From positions 19,402,492-19,466,491 of the forward strand of contig JANAVB010003400.1 of assembly GCA_029216955.1 (NCBI GenBank): a stretch of 64,000 bases of DNA. The letters run 5' to 3'. Position 1 is the first letter of the stretch. Each line of letters begins with the position of its first letter. The notes below the pieces were generated by a model that saw nothing but the letters and a program-made list of their open reading frames with translations, searched no databases and was not told where the DNA came from. The stretch comes from Iris pallida. Its lineage: Eukaryota > Streptophyta > Magnoliopsida > Asparagales > Iridaceae. This document shows, piece after piece, positions 12,355 through 24,378 of the stretch. The position numbers and the translations under genes were made by a program.

Positions 12355-12915
12355 TTCGAGCCGCATGATAGCACTTGACCGCATGAATATTCATGCGGCA
12401 AGTCATCTTCGAAACAGCATACACTATCAACTGGACTTGACCGCATGACAAGTTCATGCGGCAAGTATTTAGTTCGGCCGCATGAGGCTCTTGTACTTCT
12501 AGCCGCATGGGGCCCTTCTTCCCGAACCGCATATGCACCCTTGCTCCCAGCCGCATAGGTATTTCTCCTCGCTGTCGCATGGGACTTCGCCCATCCCGAG
12601 CCGCATGAACTCCAATACTCGCGAGCCGCATAGACCGCAGTCTCCCGCTGACTGCATGAGGACCCGAGTCCTCTCAGCCGCATGACTGACTGATCCCGAG
12701 CCGCATAGACCCTGATTCCCTTCAGCCGCATGAGACCCCTCCATTCCTGACCGCATAAGCTCCTGCAGCCGCATGGGCCGCACGCCCGTACTGCCTTGAG
12801 ACCGACCTTTCCGAGCCCATGAACTCGGATTTCGGGCCGCATGAACCCATATCCATTCAGCCGCATGGGTTGTTCTCTTTCAGCCACATGTGATCATTCC
12901 TGGCCGTATATGCCT
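12355..12915. repeat. CCGCAT minisatellite in Tekay-1 LTR
   Basis: The core CCGCAT, often GCCGCATGA or GCCGCATAG, recurs about every 30-35 bases with variable spacer sequence, close to twenty times. The first part also holds inverted copies (GACCGCATGA followed by TCATGCGGCAAG). Open frames rich in MRLxxxHAA on the minus strand are a by-product of the repeat. Confidence 0.88.
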
Positions 12916-13786
12916 TAGCCGTATGGCTCTTCTATAGCACTGAATATTGATATTTTATTAGATAATTTACGTCTATTTTATATCCTTACGCCTTTTTTTA
13001 TGAACTTGGAATCATGAATTTATTTAATATGTTTAGAACTGATAATTGAGCATGACCTGACAGTGACCCGTAGTGGTTCACTCCTGATATGACCAACCTG
13101 ACATGACCTGATAGTGGCCCGTCGTGGCTCACTCCTGACAAGTACACCTGACATGATTATCTTGAGCAGCTGTTGCGACGGCTACCTGACATGACATGAC
13201 CTGTATAATTAGTCCTGGACACCGTGGGTGATTTTGCTTGTACAAATAATCCAGTCCTGTCTTGCATCATGTCTAGGAGGGGACTCCTGAGTACCACGGT
13301 CAGGAGTACCTACTAAAATGGACTAAGGCTAATAACTAGATTAATACAGTAGTCATGAAGATATTTCCCAGCTACAGGCAATCCCGTTACCTGGGCGCGC
13401 TTGGGATCTGTAGCCTGCCGTCGAGTAGGACACATTTCCAGCACACTATCATGTGTTGCACCCTTCAAGCTACCTAAGGGTACATGCATTTCCTGGACGG
13501 TGTACCCACCTGAATTCAACCCCTAATTTCGACCAGGGTAACCTGGATGGACTGTAGGGCTTGTAGCTGTGGAAGATTCTCATTGCATCTTGTTAGTAAC
13601 TAGGCCTGTGATAACCCTAGTTAGTTAAAGTATCAAGCCGTAATTCTTGCTTGGCCGTAAAATGATTGGGTGGAGTCTAACCAGTCTAGTCTTGCCCTGA
13701 TCCTGTTCCAGATTATTGAATGACCAGAATGCTTGTATTTATTTTACCGATAAATGGTGAGAATTCCAAGTTCTATTCAGACGAAG

Positions 13787-13827
13787 GGTTACAACCCCGG
13801 TCCTTGTTTGGTTTACGGGTTGTAACC
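13787..13827. promoter_or_regulatory. Conserved LTR inverted repeat, 3' LTR copy
   Basis: Same GGTTACAACCC/GGGTTGTAACC dyad as at 6007-6047, in the 3' LTR of the same element. Confidence 0.6.
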
Positions 13828-14527
13828 TGGTTATCTGAATAGTTCCATGGTTATCTCGTCGTATATCATCCTGATATATTTCCTTAAATTCCAGTTCTTA
13901 CTTTTATTTATATCTTGTGCTGATTGCTGGTTTTAGTTCCTAAGTGAAGCTTCCTTTGTGGCACTTGCTCTTTCTGGGATCTGACCCAGCTGGTTTTGTA
14001 TGGCCAGATTTCGGAGCAGCTCCAGAGGATCTACCGACCTTCCAGCCAGATGGTGGCCACTAGACGGAACCTTGGCAACGAGTGGGTTATTTTTGGCTCT
14101 CCCACTCTATTGTAAAAATATTCTTTTGAGGCATTTAGCCGACGAGCACCTGTTTAGCTCGATTGCACTTTACTTACTGTCTGCCTACGGGCTGTAACAT
14201 GATTGACAGATCCTAGGGTTGATCATGTATGACTAAACTCTTGCTAGTCCTCACATTTTGTAACGACTAGCTTCATGATCAGCTGAATATGTAATATTTG
14301 GGACGCCTTATTATTGTAATTTAATGATCATACATCTTGTAACATTTACTTACTTGCTTGTGATTGAGACACTAGGCTTGTTCATGACCATAGGAGACTG
14401 TTGGCTTGTAGTAAACCCTCATGTATCTAGACAGCCGTGACCGTATAGCGAGATGGAATCCATTTCAATATACGTAGCTGGCTATGTCTGCCCCCGCTCT
14501 CCAGTATTCTGGTTCTGGGGCGTGACA

Positions 14528-16864
14528 ACGACACTTCTCGTGCACTGTGTCGTGTCCATTTAGACACGACATAGCCGCTCGAGGCAGTCCAATGCACAGT
14601 TTTTTGACACTATCTAAATTACATATTTTGACACATTGTGTCCTATTTTCTTGGACATGTTCGACTTTTCTAGACACGTGGAGTATACCCCTATGACTGT
14701 ACACACCTTACATACTTCGATTTGGGTTTTAATTGGGATTTAGTTTCGATTTGGCATTTCTTCATGTCACTTACTGTTTTAACTGATACTTATTTTCCCT
14801 GGTCTGTTTTGGACACTTGTGTCCGTTTGTTGGACACGAGGACATCTCTCACATGTACACGAACATGCCCACACACTTGACACCCCAATGCACACATTTA
14901 ATTGGGTGTTCATATGAATTGGGTTCGAGTTGAACTGACAGTTAAATGGAAACCTGTTTTATGATTCAGTCCCAATTTTATATGTGCAGTGACACACACC
15001 CATTCACGCTGTGACACACACCTCTCAGGACACTTGTTTCACTACTCACTTGACACACCTGTCCTGTTTTCTACCCTATGATTTCCCCCATTTTAGTTCA
15101 GCCAGTTTTGGTTTGACACTTGGATGTATGTGATACTTATATGCATGTCTGAATTCGAGTTGCATGATTAGCTATATGTAAATACATGCTGGGTTAGCCC
15201 TTAGGTTGTGGGTTGGGTTTGTATTCATTTAAAACTTATATAGGCTCTTCATAACCTGAACAATTAACCCATATATATATGCTGTTTCCTGTTTAAAAAT
15301 GTTCCAGTTGAGTGGTTACATGCTAAATTCATATGTTAAGTTGATTTCAACATGTTCTATAGTCTATAGGCATAACCCAACTATCCTTGCAATTTAACAC
15401 ATTTAAACTGAAACCTATGATGTATCCCTACATCTATGCACTGTCTACACTCTAAAATTGAAATCAAAACCTGAGAACCATTGACTGAAACTGAGAAGGG
15501 GCTTGGGTTTAACTGTTAAAGCTGATTTGTAGGATTACGTACTGGGTTTCATTCTTGATAACTAAAATATAGGTTCACTAATTTCTGATATTACACTACT
15601 CTTTTTAGAGTGCCAGGCGAGTACATTCTCTGATAGTTCTCTCATTTATTTGTCAATTACTGTACTTCAGTTCTAGTTAGTTTTATGTGATTCTCTGTTA
15701 CAACACGTATGGATATTTCTGGATTCATGTATGCGACACACATGCTATATTGTCTGGCCTCTATTACTGGAATCATTCTGGAATCATTGCTGGTATCATC
15801 ATGTTTGGCTGGACTCATCTCGATTCTTGTATCATATTTTGGATTCACTTGTACTTGCTGGGAGGAAAAATACTTGAGTAAGACATGTAGACATACCCCA
15901 AATCTGTAATCACCCGAATGCTGGAATCAAACTGGAATGATAGCCAACTCACACCCGGCCAGGTGTGTGATGTGCCAAATTACCTATAGCCGTTTACATG
16001 TCGACCTCGGTATTTTAAACACACTGTTAGAGTATAGGCTGGACTCACCCTGGAATTATTGATCACTATGACAGGAATCGTCTCGTACTGGATTCATCTT
16101 GTATTAGATTCATCTTGTACTGGACTTACATTGGAGTTTACACTTGTCTACATTTACTGTCTGGACTTATACCATGTTACTCTAGTTCAGCTAGATTCTA
16201 TTTTACAGTCTTTATTGCCATGATTCTTCTTTTGTTTTAGTTACCTTACTTTCCTTGTACTTTATCAGTCTCTATATACCATCACCTGAATATAAACTGC
16301 CATGTTCATCAATACAACTGTCTATAACTGCTTTAAAGTTCTCTGTCATTTACTTGGGTTTTCTAGATGAGATGTGCTCATTCTTGTCCTGACTGGGCCT
16401 GTTGAAAATTTTACAGATGATTGCCCTGAGGATACTTGTCCTATTTACTATGGACCAGGAGATGGTTTAGCTACCTTTGGCCTCGACACTCAGAGTGATC
16501 GGGAGACTAGCTAGTAGGCTTGGTTTAGTTTTCATGTTTTAGAACTTGAATTATAAATAAGTTGAGATATGTTTTGTTTTGAGATTGTTTGAGATTATTG
16601 TTATTTAGTATTTGGTTTTGTTGTTATTATTTAGTCTTAGTTATAAGCTTCTGTGTTATCATATCGTGCTTAGACTGTGATTGAGATTTTATTATATTTA
16701 TACTTGTCCTCCGTTCGGAGTTGAGATTTTGACAAGTACATTATATAATTGCGTGAGTTGATTGATTAGATAGTGACCTAGAACAACATTCTACCGCCGA
16801 CACTGCGGCGTAGGCTGGGCGCTGTTACGTACTCGTACCCTCACAGTGGGTGTAGGTCGTGACA
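14528..16864 (+). mobile_element. 3' part of another LTR (family D)
   Basis: This 2.3 kb stretch has no coding content. It ends GTAGGTCGTGACA, an LTR-type end like those of Tekay-1 and families E and B. Its left edge is the insertion point of Tekay-1. The first 600 bases hold many copies of GACAC and its complement GTGTC, some as palindromes such as GGACACTTGTGTCC. The assignment rests on the terminal sequence and general similarity of style; no matching second LTR is in the window. Confidence 0.5.
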
Positions 16865-17051
16865 CACATAGAAAGAATATAGATTATAAAAAATAAGGGA
16901 AATAAAAATACTTTTTAATTATAAGACATGTCAGTAGTGTTCACAAAAATATTAAAAATAACAATCGAGATACTTGTAATTGTTCACATGTAGACAAAAG
17001 GCAAAATGGCTTCAATAAAGAAGTAGATCTCTAGAAAAGTATATCTCTCAG

Positions 17052-18314
17052 CTAAGCATATCTAACACATAACTTAGGATGCACTACAAACCCTCCAATT
17101 CCAACTTCTCCAAAGGTCTCTGCAAAACAATGGTTAGCTCTTATAGTCTTTTCATTTGGCAAAAGGATATTATCTAGCACCACCTTTATATTTGAGGGCA
17201 ATATAGGACGTCCATGTGCTATTTGGGAACTATCACCTTTACATGTTATACCAGTAGCAATGACATCACCCTCAATGTTCACTAATGAACATGGCATATC
17301 ACGAGCAACTTCTGATTCAGCTGAACTTTTGTCCATCGTGTTCGAGGAAACAATTGTTGTTGGTAGTGTAGATTTGATTTCATTCACCGCTTCACACAAC
17401 GCTTCAATGCTCCCAACTATAATTTGCATTGTATTATCCATCTTAGCTCTCCATTCTCCATCCTTAGAATGAGTTGAATTTAATATGGAACGTGCAGGAA
17501 CAGAAGCATTTATTTGTGTTCGAGAAACAACACCAATAGGACGAGCTCTCCCCCCTCGAATCCTTACCAAACACTTGAGACAATGGATCTGTGTCCAATG
17601 ATAGATCATATGTATCCTCACTTTCATTAATAGTTTCTTTCATCTTGTTAATCTTTTCCTGTAATATCAATTCATAACATAGAATAATAAATTGAATGTT
17701 CAATATCAAAAAATGCTACTGTATCAGCCAGTAATAAATTTAATGTTCAATATCAATAATGTCAATAAAGAGACTTTTACTCATTAAGTATGGAATTGTG
17801 CTAGGTATAACTTTTCCATCAGTTTGTGTATGAGCTTTTACCCATACCTGGGTGCGCGTCACTTTTTCTCCAGGATTAGCTTTCTTCTACAATTTTAAAG
17901 GTTGTAGTTATCATAAAAATACTAATACTAATGTTTAGTAATGCTACTTTATTATGTAACTAAACAAACTTACCAATTCAGCCTCTACCCTAGCATGGCT
18001 CTTGCGCCCGATCGTCTGAGTATAAGTGTATGCTTTTCTAATTCTTTTGTTCACAACTCTTCTTCTTGCTGCCCCTTCGGCTCCTTCGTTCACACAAAAC
18101 ATTTTCCAATCCTCAGATTTAACGTTTGGAGGAGTATGTTTTTTTTCCTTTCATCGTCAGTAGGATATGTTTCATAAAATTTAGTACGTAATTCACACTT
18201 GAATCTCCGCCATGGATATGCCATTTGTTTCATGATACTTGTCTTGAAAGATGATGGTAAATCATAAGATTTCTACAAAACAGACTCACAATCAGTTACT
18301 AAAAACTAACAACA

Positions 18315-18356
<42 letters not shown>

Positions 18357-18592
18357 GGTTGGTCAAGAAGGACAAATAAATTGGAGTAATTGTAAGTGAA
18401 AGTCACACATATCTAATATACCTTCAATTAATCCCAATGATCGTCCTTGTATTTTTTTCGGACTAGTTTCCAATTTTTAAAGGAAATGGGCACGTGAGTT
18501 CGAACCAACGTTCCCTTCCGATGGCCAAGCTTTGTGGAGTTATCTGATATGGGAAGCCCATATTCATTTATCGCTACTTCTGTCATTATACC
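17052..18592 (-). pseudogene. Ptta/En/Spm-family second CACTA gene (Transposase_24-like), broken
   Basis: Read on the minus strand from 18592 down there are several exon-like blocks. The first contains ISDNSTKLGHRKGTLVR and FKNWKLVRKKYKDDHWD (about 18592-18430). The next has YPWRRFKCELRTKFYETYP (about 18270-18100). A further block has PLSQVFGKDSRG (about 17640-17530), and the C-terminal block runs to a stop at 17052. The KxxPLSQVxGKDxRGRxR pattern is characteristic of the plant Ptta/En/Spm proteins that accompany TNP2. The frame changes inside the block near 17550 and stops interrupt the second block, so it is decayed. In maize the comparable TNPA protein binds subterminal repeats; whether this protein did so is inference. 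Confidence 0.7.
18318..18354. repeat. (TA)n microsatellite
   Basis: About 18 uninterrupted TA units in what looks like an intron of the Ptta-like pseudogene. Confidence 0.95.
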
Positions 18593-18699
18593 CTACAATA
18601 ATATATGCAACGAATGGGAAGCATAAGCAATAATTTAGAAAGCAGAAACCTCCACAATTGTATGAATCTAAAGTTAGCATATGCATTTAATAAGGCTTT

Positions 18700-21336
18700 C
18701 TAATTTTCATTGTCGTTAAGAGCGGATTGATAAATGACAGGGAACTCAGTATCATCCACTCTTGTAGTCAATCGTTTCGGCGTATGCAAGACTGCAGACC
18801 ATCCAGGATTTGAAGGACCGTTTGAGTAGAACACTTGGGTCGCTTCAGATGACAGGATGAATGGCTCATCCTCAACTTTATCCATGCTTTTCAACTTTGT
18901 CAAATTAACCATTATCAAGTTTGAAATAGGATCAATTGTGCAACCATTTGCCTTATCCTCAACCTTCACCAGTCACAGTAAAATACTGTTTGTTGGAAGT
19001 CAATGTAATCCAACTCTATTATCTGTTTTATGATTACATAATATGTAGTATCTGCTTCCTTGTATTTTTTGTCCGTGGACTTCGCCTTATTTTTTGTAAT
19101 TGTCCTCATTGACACACCTCTATCTTTCGTAACCAAGCGTGCCTCGTACTCTCGTAGAGAGAAAACAAAGCCATTCACTTGGTATTTTGTATATGCAAGT
19201 GCATTGAACTTAGGCCCATGCACTAGTCGCCAAAGTGTTGTGTCAACATCATTGGTCTTTACCAACTGTAAAAAAGAACATGTGTAATCAGTTGCAACAT
19301 CAAGGTTGCAAGTCATTTTATAATAACCCAAATTCAAGATAACATAATACCTCATCACGTAACCATATGAGAAAACTCTTCACAGTTTTCTCATATGAAC
19401 TTCGCTGCTTTCCTTGAAAATTAGAACTTTTAACATAAGAATCATATTTCCTACAATAAGTACAAGCATAAAAGAAACACTTAAATTAATAAAATAATCG
19501 GGCAATATGGTTGATTCTCATTAGAAAATGAAATGCACTAACCTTCGCCATTCATCTAATCCATCGTACTTATTTAGTACCCACTGTCGAACTTGTTCAA
19601 ATTGCACTTGTGTTAAAGTAACATCCCTTCCATTATCTAGAGGTATCTCATCAGCAAACTCATCATTTTCATCTAAGAAGGCTTCTCGAGTATGTTTATG
19701 AGTACCTTCACCTGCATTGGACATATACTCCATACTAGCTTCTTGCAAGATATAGCCTTCTGCAATACACCCTTCAATGTACCTTTTATTACGTACATAC
19801 CCTTTGTATGTTTTCATTAACCTAAGATGTTAAACAATTATAAATAATGATAATGATATAAGTCATAAATTATACACCAGAAAGTAAGTCAATTTTAGTT
19901 CTTTACCGTTCAAAGGGATACATCCACCTATATCTGACCGAACCGCAAATCAAAGCTTCGTCAGCTAGATGCACCATAAGGTGAATACTAATAACAAAAA
20001 ATGAAGGTGAAAAATGTTTCTCCAAAACACAAATTGCTTCTACCAACCAGGCCTTTGCTTTTATAAGATGTTCCCTATTGATTACCTTCGTGCACAAGAT
20101 ATTGAAAAATTGACTTATCCGATGAATTGCACTCCGCAAATCTTTATGTTGTGAATAAGCATTCTGAAGCAATAATGGAAGCCAGTTTTGCATGGCCACA
20201 TGGTAATCATGGGACTTAAAATTTCTTAATTCAGGAGGGTTAATGCTGACATTATTGCGTAGGTTGGAAGAGAAATTGGAAGGTACCTTTAAGTTTTTCA
20301 AAACAGTACAAAATATTTTTTTTTCTTTGCTTACAGAAAAAGTTGCCATTGGTGTTGATTTTTACTTGTCTCTGGATCTTCAAGCAACCACAACTTTTTT
20401 TTAAACCAAGGGCCTCCAAATCCTTACATGCATTGATGCCATCCTTTGACTTGTCTTTAGTACCCATGATTGTGCTTATAAGATGCTCAGTAACATTCTT
20501 CTCAACATGCATAACATCTATATTATGTCGGATGCTATTTGCACTCCAATATGGAAAATCATAAAGGATGGATCTCCTAGACCATATTCTGTTGACCGGA
20601 GGAACCCCACCTATGTTGGCATCGTCATTATCATCGTCTTCAACGCTATTTTTGCATTTTCGACCACGAACTGATGCCAATTTTCCTTTACCATGTTTGA
20701 TGTTTATGTTGGCAACCTGTTGTTCAACTTGTAAACCAGTTAATGGCCATGGAGCTATACCACGCTCTACTCCTTTATTAAAATTTGTTTTATCGTCCCG
20801 AAACTTGTGTTTAGAGGGCAGGAACCTGCAATATCCCATATAACAGATCTTCTTAATGAAAGGTAGATACTCAGAGCAAGTTCCCTCTCCATAAGTAGGA
20901 CAAGCAAAGTAGCCGTGGGTTATACTTCCTGATAAAGTCCCTAATGCAGGAAAATCATGAATTGCCCACAACAACCTTGCTTTCAGTACGAATTCAAATT
21001 TAGTAAACGAGTCGTGTGTTGTCACTCCTTCATGCCATAACTGTTTTAATTCATCTACCAAAGGCTCTAGATAAACATCAATGTCTTTACCTGGTGCTTT
21101 TGGACCCGATATCAACAATGTCAACATTGAAAACTCCCGTTTCATACACATAGAAGGCGAAAGATTGTACGACACGACAATTACTGGCCAACAACTGTAA
21201 TTGTTGCTGAGAGAGCCATATGGGTTAAACCCATCAGTTGATATTCCAAGTGTAACATTGCGTGGTTCACTAGCAAAATTTGGTGAGAAATCATTTGTGG
21301 TTCGCCAAGCAGAAGAATCAACTGGATGACGCATAA
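18700..21336 (-). pseudogene. TNP2-type CACTA transposase with DUF4218 and DUF4216 parts
   Basis: This is the transposase that excises and inserts CACTA elements. On the minus strand the Transposase_21 region (21336-20343) contains TDGFNPYGSLSNNYSCWPV, GPKAPGKDIDVYLEPLVDEL and the family signature DVMHVEKNV. A one-base frameshift near 20343 switches to a frame ending at 19903 with LRNFKSHDYHVAMQ, LLPLLLQ-like sequence and HLMVHLADEA, typical of DUF4218. This is followed by a GT donor and further exons: one with the acidic FLDENDEFADEIP (19817-19550), a short one near 19445-19350, and a DUF4216 block (about 19265-18700) with FNALAYTKYQVNGF and SNPGWSAVLHTPKR. Between the FYCDW and KVEDKANG motifs near 18966 one base is missing, giving a second frameshift. 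The N-terminal exons are absent: the sequence is cut just upstream of MRHPVDSSAW. Confidence 0.88.
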
Positions 21337-21354
21337 AATTTATATTGGACTTAG

Positions 21355-21770
21355 CTCCGTTCTTTTAACATGGAGAATGGTCGTTCTCCGTACTTTTAAT
21401 ATGGAGAATGGCCCTTCTCCGCGCTTTTAACACGGAGAATGGCCACTCTCTGTGATTTTAATAAAGTATGGTACATTTAGGACGGAGAATGTTCAATATT
21501 TTGTCATATTAACCATCTTTCTAATATTTGCAGTATTTTAAAAAAAATCATTTACCAAAGTGTATTCGAATTTTTACGTTAACAAAGTATGGTACATTTT
21601 GGACGAAGAATGGCCATTCTCCTTGCTTTTAGCACGGAGAATGTAACACGGAGAATGGTCATTCTTCGTGCTTTTAACACAGAGAATGGCCTTCTCCGTG
21701 CTTTTAACACGGAGAATGGCCACTCTGTGCTTTTAACGAAGTATGGTACATTTAGGACGGAGAATGTTCA
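21355..21770. repeat. Array of 18-bp palindromes GGAGAATGGCCATTCTCC
   Basis: About ten variants of the perfect palindrome GGAGAATGGCCATTCTCC, mostly within CACGGAGAATGG...CTCCGTG, are spaced by TTTTAAC-type linkers at roughly 33-36 bases. A linked segment (AAGTATGGTACATTTAGGAC followed by GGAGAATGTTCAA) occurs twice, near 21472 and 21737, with a partial copy near 21586. The same palindrome fills 36045-36369 and 37266-37640. Confidence 0.9.
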
Positions 21771-22544
21771 AGTATCTCATTCATTTTTCACCAAATATTT
21801 ACAATATTTTTAATATCATTTACCAAAGTATATTCATTTAATATTAAAGCATGTTGAAGAAAATCTGAATATCATTTTATTAGGCTTCCACTGTATAGCT
21901 GCACAAAATTGCTTGCGAGTGTTTGAATATAATTAACCTACTATCCAAGAGAATTTTTCTTACATTACATACTTTGCTTCAGTAATAACAAGGGATGAAC
22001 ATGCAGTATTACATTATGCATTATACTGGCATCGAATTCATACTGATGGCATCAATGTACTGATTATTTACAGAAAACAAAAACAATACAATCAAATAAA
22101 GTTTAGTGATCCCAGGAATGCATCCGTAATGAGGCCATCTGTAAAACCTAGAAATGCACCCCGGACTCATAAAATCTGTGAAGGGCATTTACAAATCAAA
22201 GGAATACACCAAAAGATCAAAATCATCTGTGAAGGCCAACTGTAAATCAAATAAACGTATCAACCAAATAAATCATAATCAAATTAAGTATACTTCATTC
22301 CAAGTCCAATAAACTGTATAATCCATATTACAGTAATATGCCAAATCTACGTTAGTAATTCAACATAGAACCAGCATAATTCACAATACAATAATCCAAA
22401 CAAATATCAGACCTACTCTAAATTCAAGACTAGATTACATTTTCCAAACAAATTACGAACCATGCATCGCAACGATGCTTAGTACAAACAAAAAATTTAG
22501 TCTTATAATATTTCAAACACAAAATTTAGTTTGACTCCCAAGAC
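21771..22544. other. No gene seen (AT-rich spacer)
   Basis: This is AT-rich sequence without coding potential. A loose internal repeat of AATCTGTGAAGGGCA-like and ATCTGTGAAGGCCAA-like segments is visible around 22160-22240. Confidence 0.6.
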
Positions 22545-22897
22545 TGTGAGACCCGTGTCACTGTATCGGTATTTATATACGGATACATGTTTTTGTACTG
22601 TGTTTTGTATTTTCTTGATTTTCGGAATGCTTTAAATTTTTTTCCAACTTATAGATTTTTTCCTTGACCGGCATATCGCCAGTGTACCATTGTATGCCGA
22701 CGACATGCCTATCACTCCCGTTTTCTGTTATACATATTTTCAGTGTACGTATACGAAATTTTGGCCTTTGTCAGGAGATCTGTATTTTGACTCGTCTTTC
22801 TTAGACTTGCTTTGGTATGATTTTGACTTGGTTTAATTTGGTTCGGTTCAACTTGGTATAGGGCTTGGTTTGGATTGGTTTGAGATGAGAAGGTTTG

Positions 22898-22904
22898 TAT
22901 AAAA
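22898..22904 (+). promoter_or_regulatory. TATA box of family B LTR
   Basis: TATAAAA, followed about 20 bases later by (CT)n, a usual layout for a plant LTR promoter. The second copy of this LTR keeps the box, near 29196. Confidence 0.55.
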
Positions 22905-23309
22905 TCCAACTCCTCTCTCTCTCTCTCTCTTCCATTATTTTATTTCTTTTCATCTTCATCCTCTTCACCTTCTTCCTCCAACCTAAGGCAAGTACATCTT
23001 GCCAAATGTTGGACAAATGTTATTTTGTTTGTTCTAAACTCTTCCTTACATGATTCTAAGCATCTTTAGAATTTAGCATTTTTTATTTTGGTGGATAAAT
23101 TCTTATAGATCTAAGTTTACTTTATTTTTGGTTTTCTTGGGTTTTGATCTACCAAACTTTATTATTTTTAAGTTTTGATTGTTCTACGTTGTAGAGAATT
23201 TCGTTCTACTCCATTTTGACCTATGGAAGTCCAAATTTGGACTTACAGTGAAAGTTTTATGGAGCTTGGAAACTATGTGTTCCATGGCCATCCTTCTTAG
23301 ATTTTCAGA

Positions 23310-23770
23310 GATGGATGGGTACCCATCGACCCTGCCGCATAGATGGCACCCCATCGACCCTGCCGCATAGATGGCACCCCATCGACCTTCCCGCATAGAT
23401 GGCACCCCATCGACCCTGCTGCATGGGATTCTGTTTACCTTGTCGCATAGATGGCACCCCATCGACCTTGTCGCATGGATGGCACCCATCGACCCTGCAG
23501 CATGGATGGAACCCCATCGACCCTGTTGCATAGATGGCACCACATTGACCCTTACGCATAGATGGCACCCCATCGACGATGCCGCATGGATGGCACCCCA
23601 TCGACCCTGCCGCATGGATGGCACCCCATCAACCCTGCCGCATATATGGCATCCCATCAACCCTGCCGCATAGATGTATACCCATCGACTCTGGCCGCAT
23701 GAGAAGATGTATACCCATCGACTCTGGCCGCATGAGAAGATGGGTACCCATCCACCTTTGGCCGCATAGT
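23310..23770. repeat. CCGCAT minisatellite, family B copy 1
   Basis: Units of about 28-30 bases on the pattern GCATAGATGGCACCCCATC plus GACCCTGCC are repeated about 15 times. The last three are longer and related (GGCCGCATGAGAAGATG). Translated on either strand the array gives repeats such as MGCHxCGRVDGVPSM or HRPCRMDGTPSTLP; these are not genes. Confidence 0.92.
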
Positions 23771-24188
23771 GCTTATTTTGGCTGTTTTTGTATGTTTTAT
23801 GCCCTTTTTGGCTGATGTGTGGCCAGAATTTCTCCCAACTCCTAACATAAAAGTTGTAGATCCTTTCCTTGGCTTCAAGAATATGTTACCAACTATTTTA
23901 TGCAAGTTTTTTTCATTCTTGATATGGAGCTTATGATTGCATTGCTATCTTGGCCTAAATTGCGACGACCCTACTTAATAGCTTGATACTTCTTTAATAG
24001 ATGAATGTCTTAACATGATTTGATAATATTGTACAGTTAGAGAATGATTGTATCCCTCTCATACCCTTAACTCTAGTACAGATTCGATTGGTGTATTAGG
24101 CCAAGTAGTTACCTCATTTATTCCTTCTCATATGTTATGATGCACCTTTTATCAAGATCTATCTACAAGCTTTCTTACGTCTATGATT

Positions 24189-24378
24189 GCTTAACATGAT
24201 AGTGACCCATTGTGGTTTACTCTTAATATATGTTTTTTTTCTTTGCTTAACATGATAGTGGTCCGTTGTGGTGCACTCATAATGTATGTCTTTCTTCTTT
24301 GCTTAATACGATAGTGATCCGCTGCGGTGCACTCAAGTCACATGTCACTCCTTTGCTTAACATGATTGTGGCACACCC
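24189..24378. repeat. About 55-bp repeats (TGCTTAACATGATAGTG), copy 1
   Basis: Four imperfect units each contain TTAACATGATAGTGACCC followed by TTGTGGTGCACTC. The matching block in copy 2 is 32065-32320, and related units are in the Tekay-1 LTR at 13060-13150. Confidence 0.8.

Larger units (their letters stand above)
5644..14527 (+). mobile_element. Tekay-1: Tekay-like Ty3 LTR retrotransposon
   Basis: The element consists of the last 1105 bases of a 5' LTR (5644-6748), a primer-binding-site-like sequence, a gag-pol region (7130-11577), a polypurine tract and a complete 3' LTR (11737-14527). The 5' LTR piece aligns along its whole length with 13424-14527. The missing first part of the 5' LTR is presumably upstream of the family E insertion and so outside the window. 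Domain order is Gag, zinc knuckle, protease, RT, RNase H, integrase and a chromodomain-like tail, which is the plant chromovirus order; the tail resembles the Tekay/Del clade. Coding is broken by at least one frameshift and two stops, so the copy is not autonomous. Confidence 0.88.
11737..14527 (+). repeat. 3' LTR of Tekay-1 (2791 bp)
   Basis: It starts TGTAATGCCTGTGG after the polypurine tract and ends GGGGCGTGACA; the ends form the imperfect inverted repeat expected of LTRs. Its right part is a near copy of 5644-6748, and its start matches the minus-strand LTR ending at 29152. Inside are a pyrimidine-rich leader around 11945-12010, a CCGCAT minisatellite, two or three copies of a repeat built on AGTGRCCCGTAGTGG around 13060-13150, and the conserved inverted repeat at 13787-13827. 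Confidence 0.88.
16865..21336 (-). mobile_element. CACTA (En/Spm) transposon remnant, ends missing
   Basis: Two minus-strand pseudogenes typical of plant CACTA elements lie in the usual order: a TNP2-type transposase (18700-21336), then a Ptta/En/Spm-type second gene (17052-18592). I find no CACTA terminal inverted repeat at either side. On the right the TNP2 frame is cut at about 21336 and the palindrome array follows within 20 bases. On the left, 16865-17051 is AT-rich and without a terminus before the family D LTR. The element has therefore lost both ends. Confidence 0.8.
22545..24378 (+). mobile_element. Family B LTR, 5' part (copy 1)
   Basis: It starts TGTGAGACCCGTGTCACTG, a diverged relative of the Tekay-1 LTR start, and matches 29153-29476 and 31041-32262 of the second copy. 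It carries a TATA box, a CT-rich leader, a CCGCAT minisatellite and four copies of a roughly 55-bp repeat. It is broken off at 24378 by the start of a different LTR; the equivalent sequence continues to 34172 in copy 2. Confidence 0.82.

Noticed and set aside
23184..23673. Long overlapping frames on both strands with repeated MGCHxCGRVDGVPSM or HRPCRMDGTPSTLP
   Set aside because: They are translations of the 28-30-bp minisatellite; both strands stay open because the unit length and lack of stops allow it. The same holds for 31014-31806, 28043-28646 and 12194-12887.
23310..23770. CRISPR-like regular repeats
   Set aside because: Spacing is short, the 'spacers' are repeat variants of each other, and the setting is a plant LTR.
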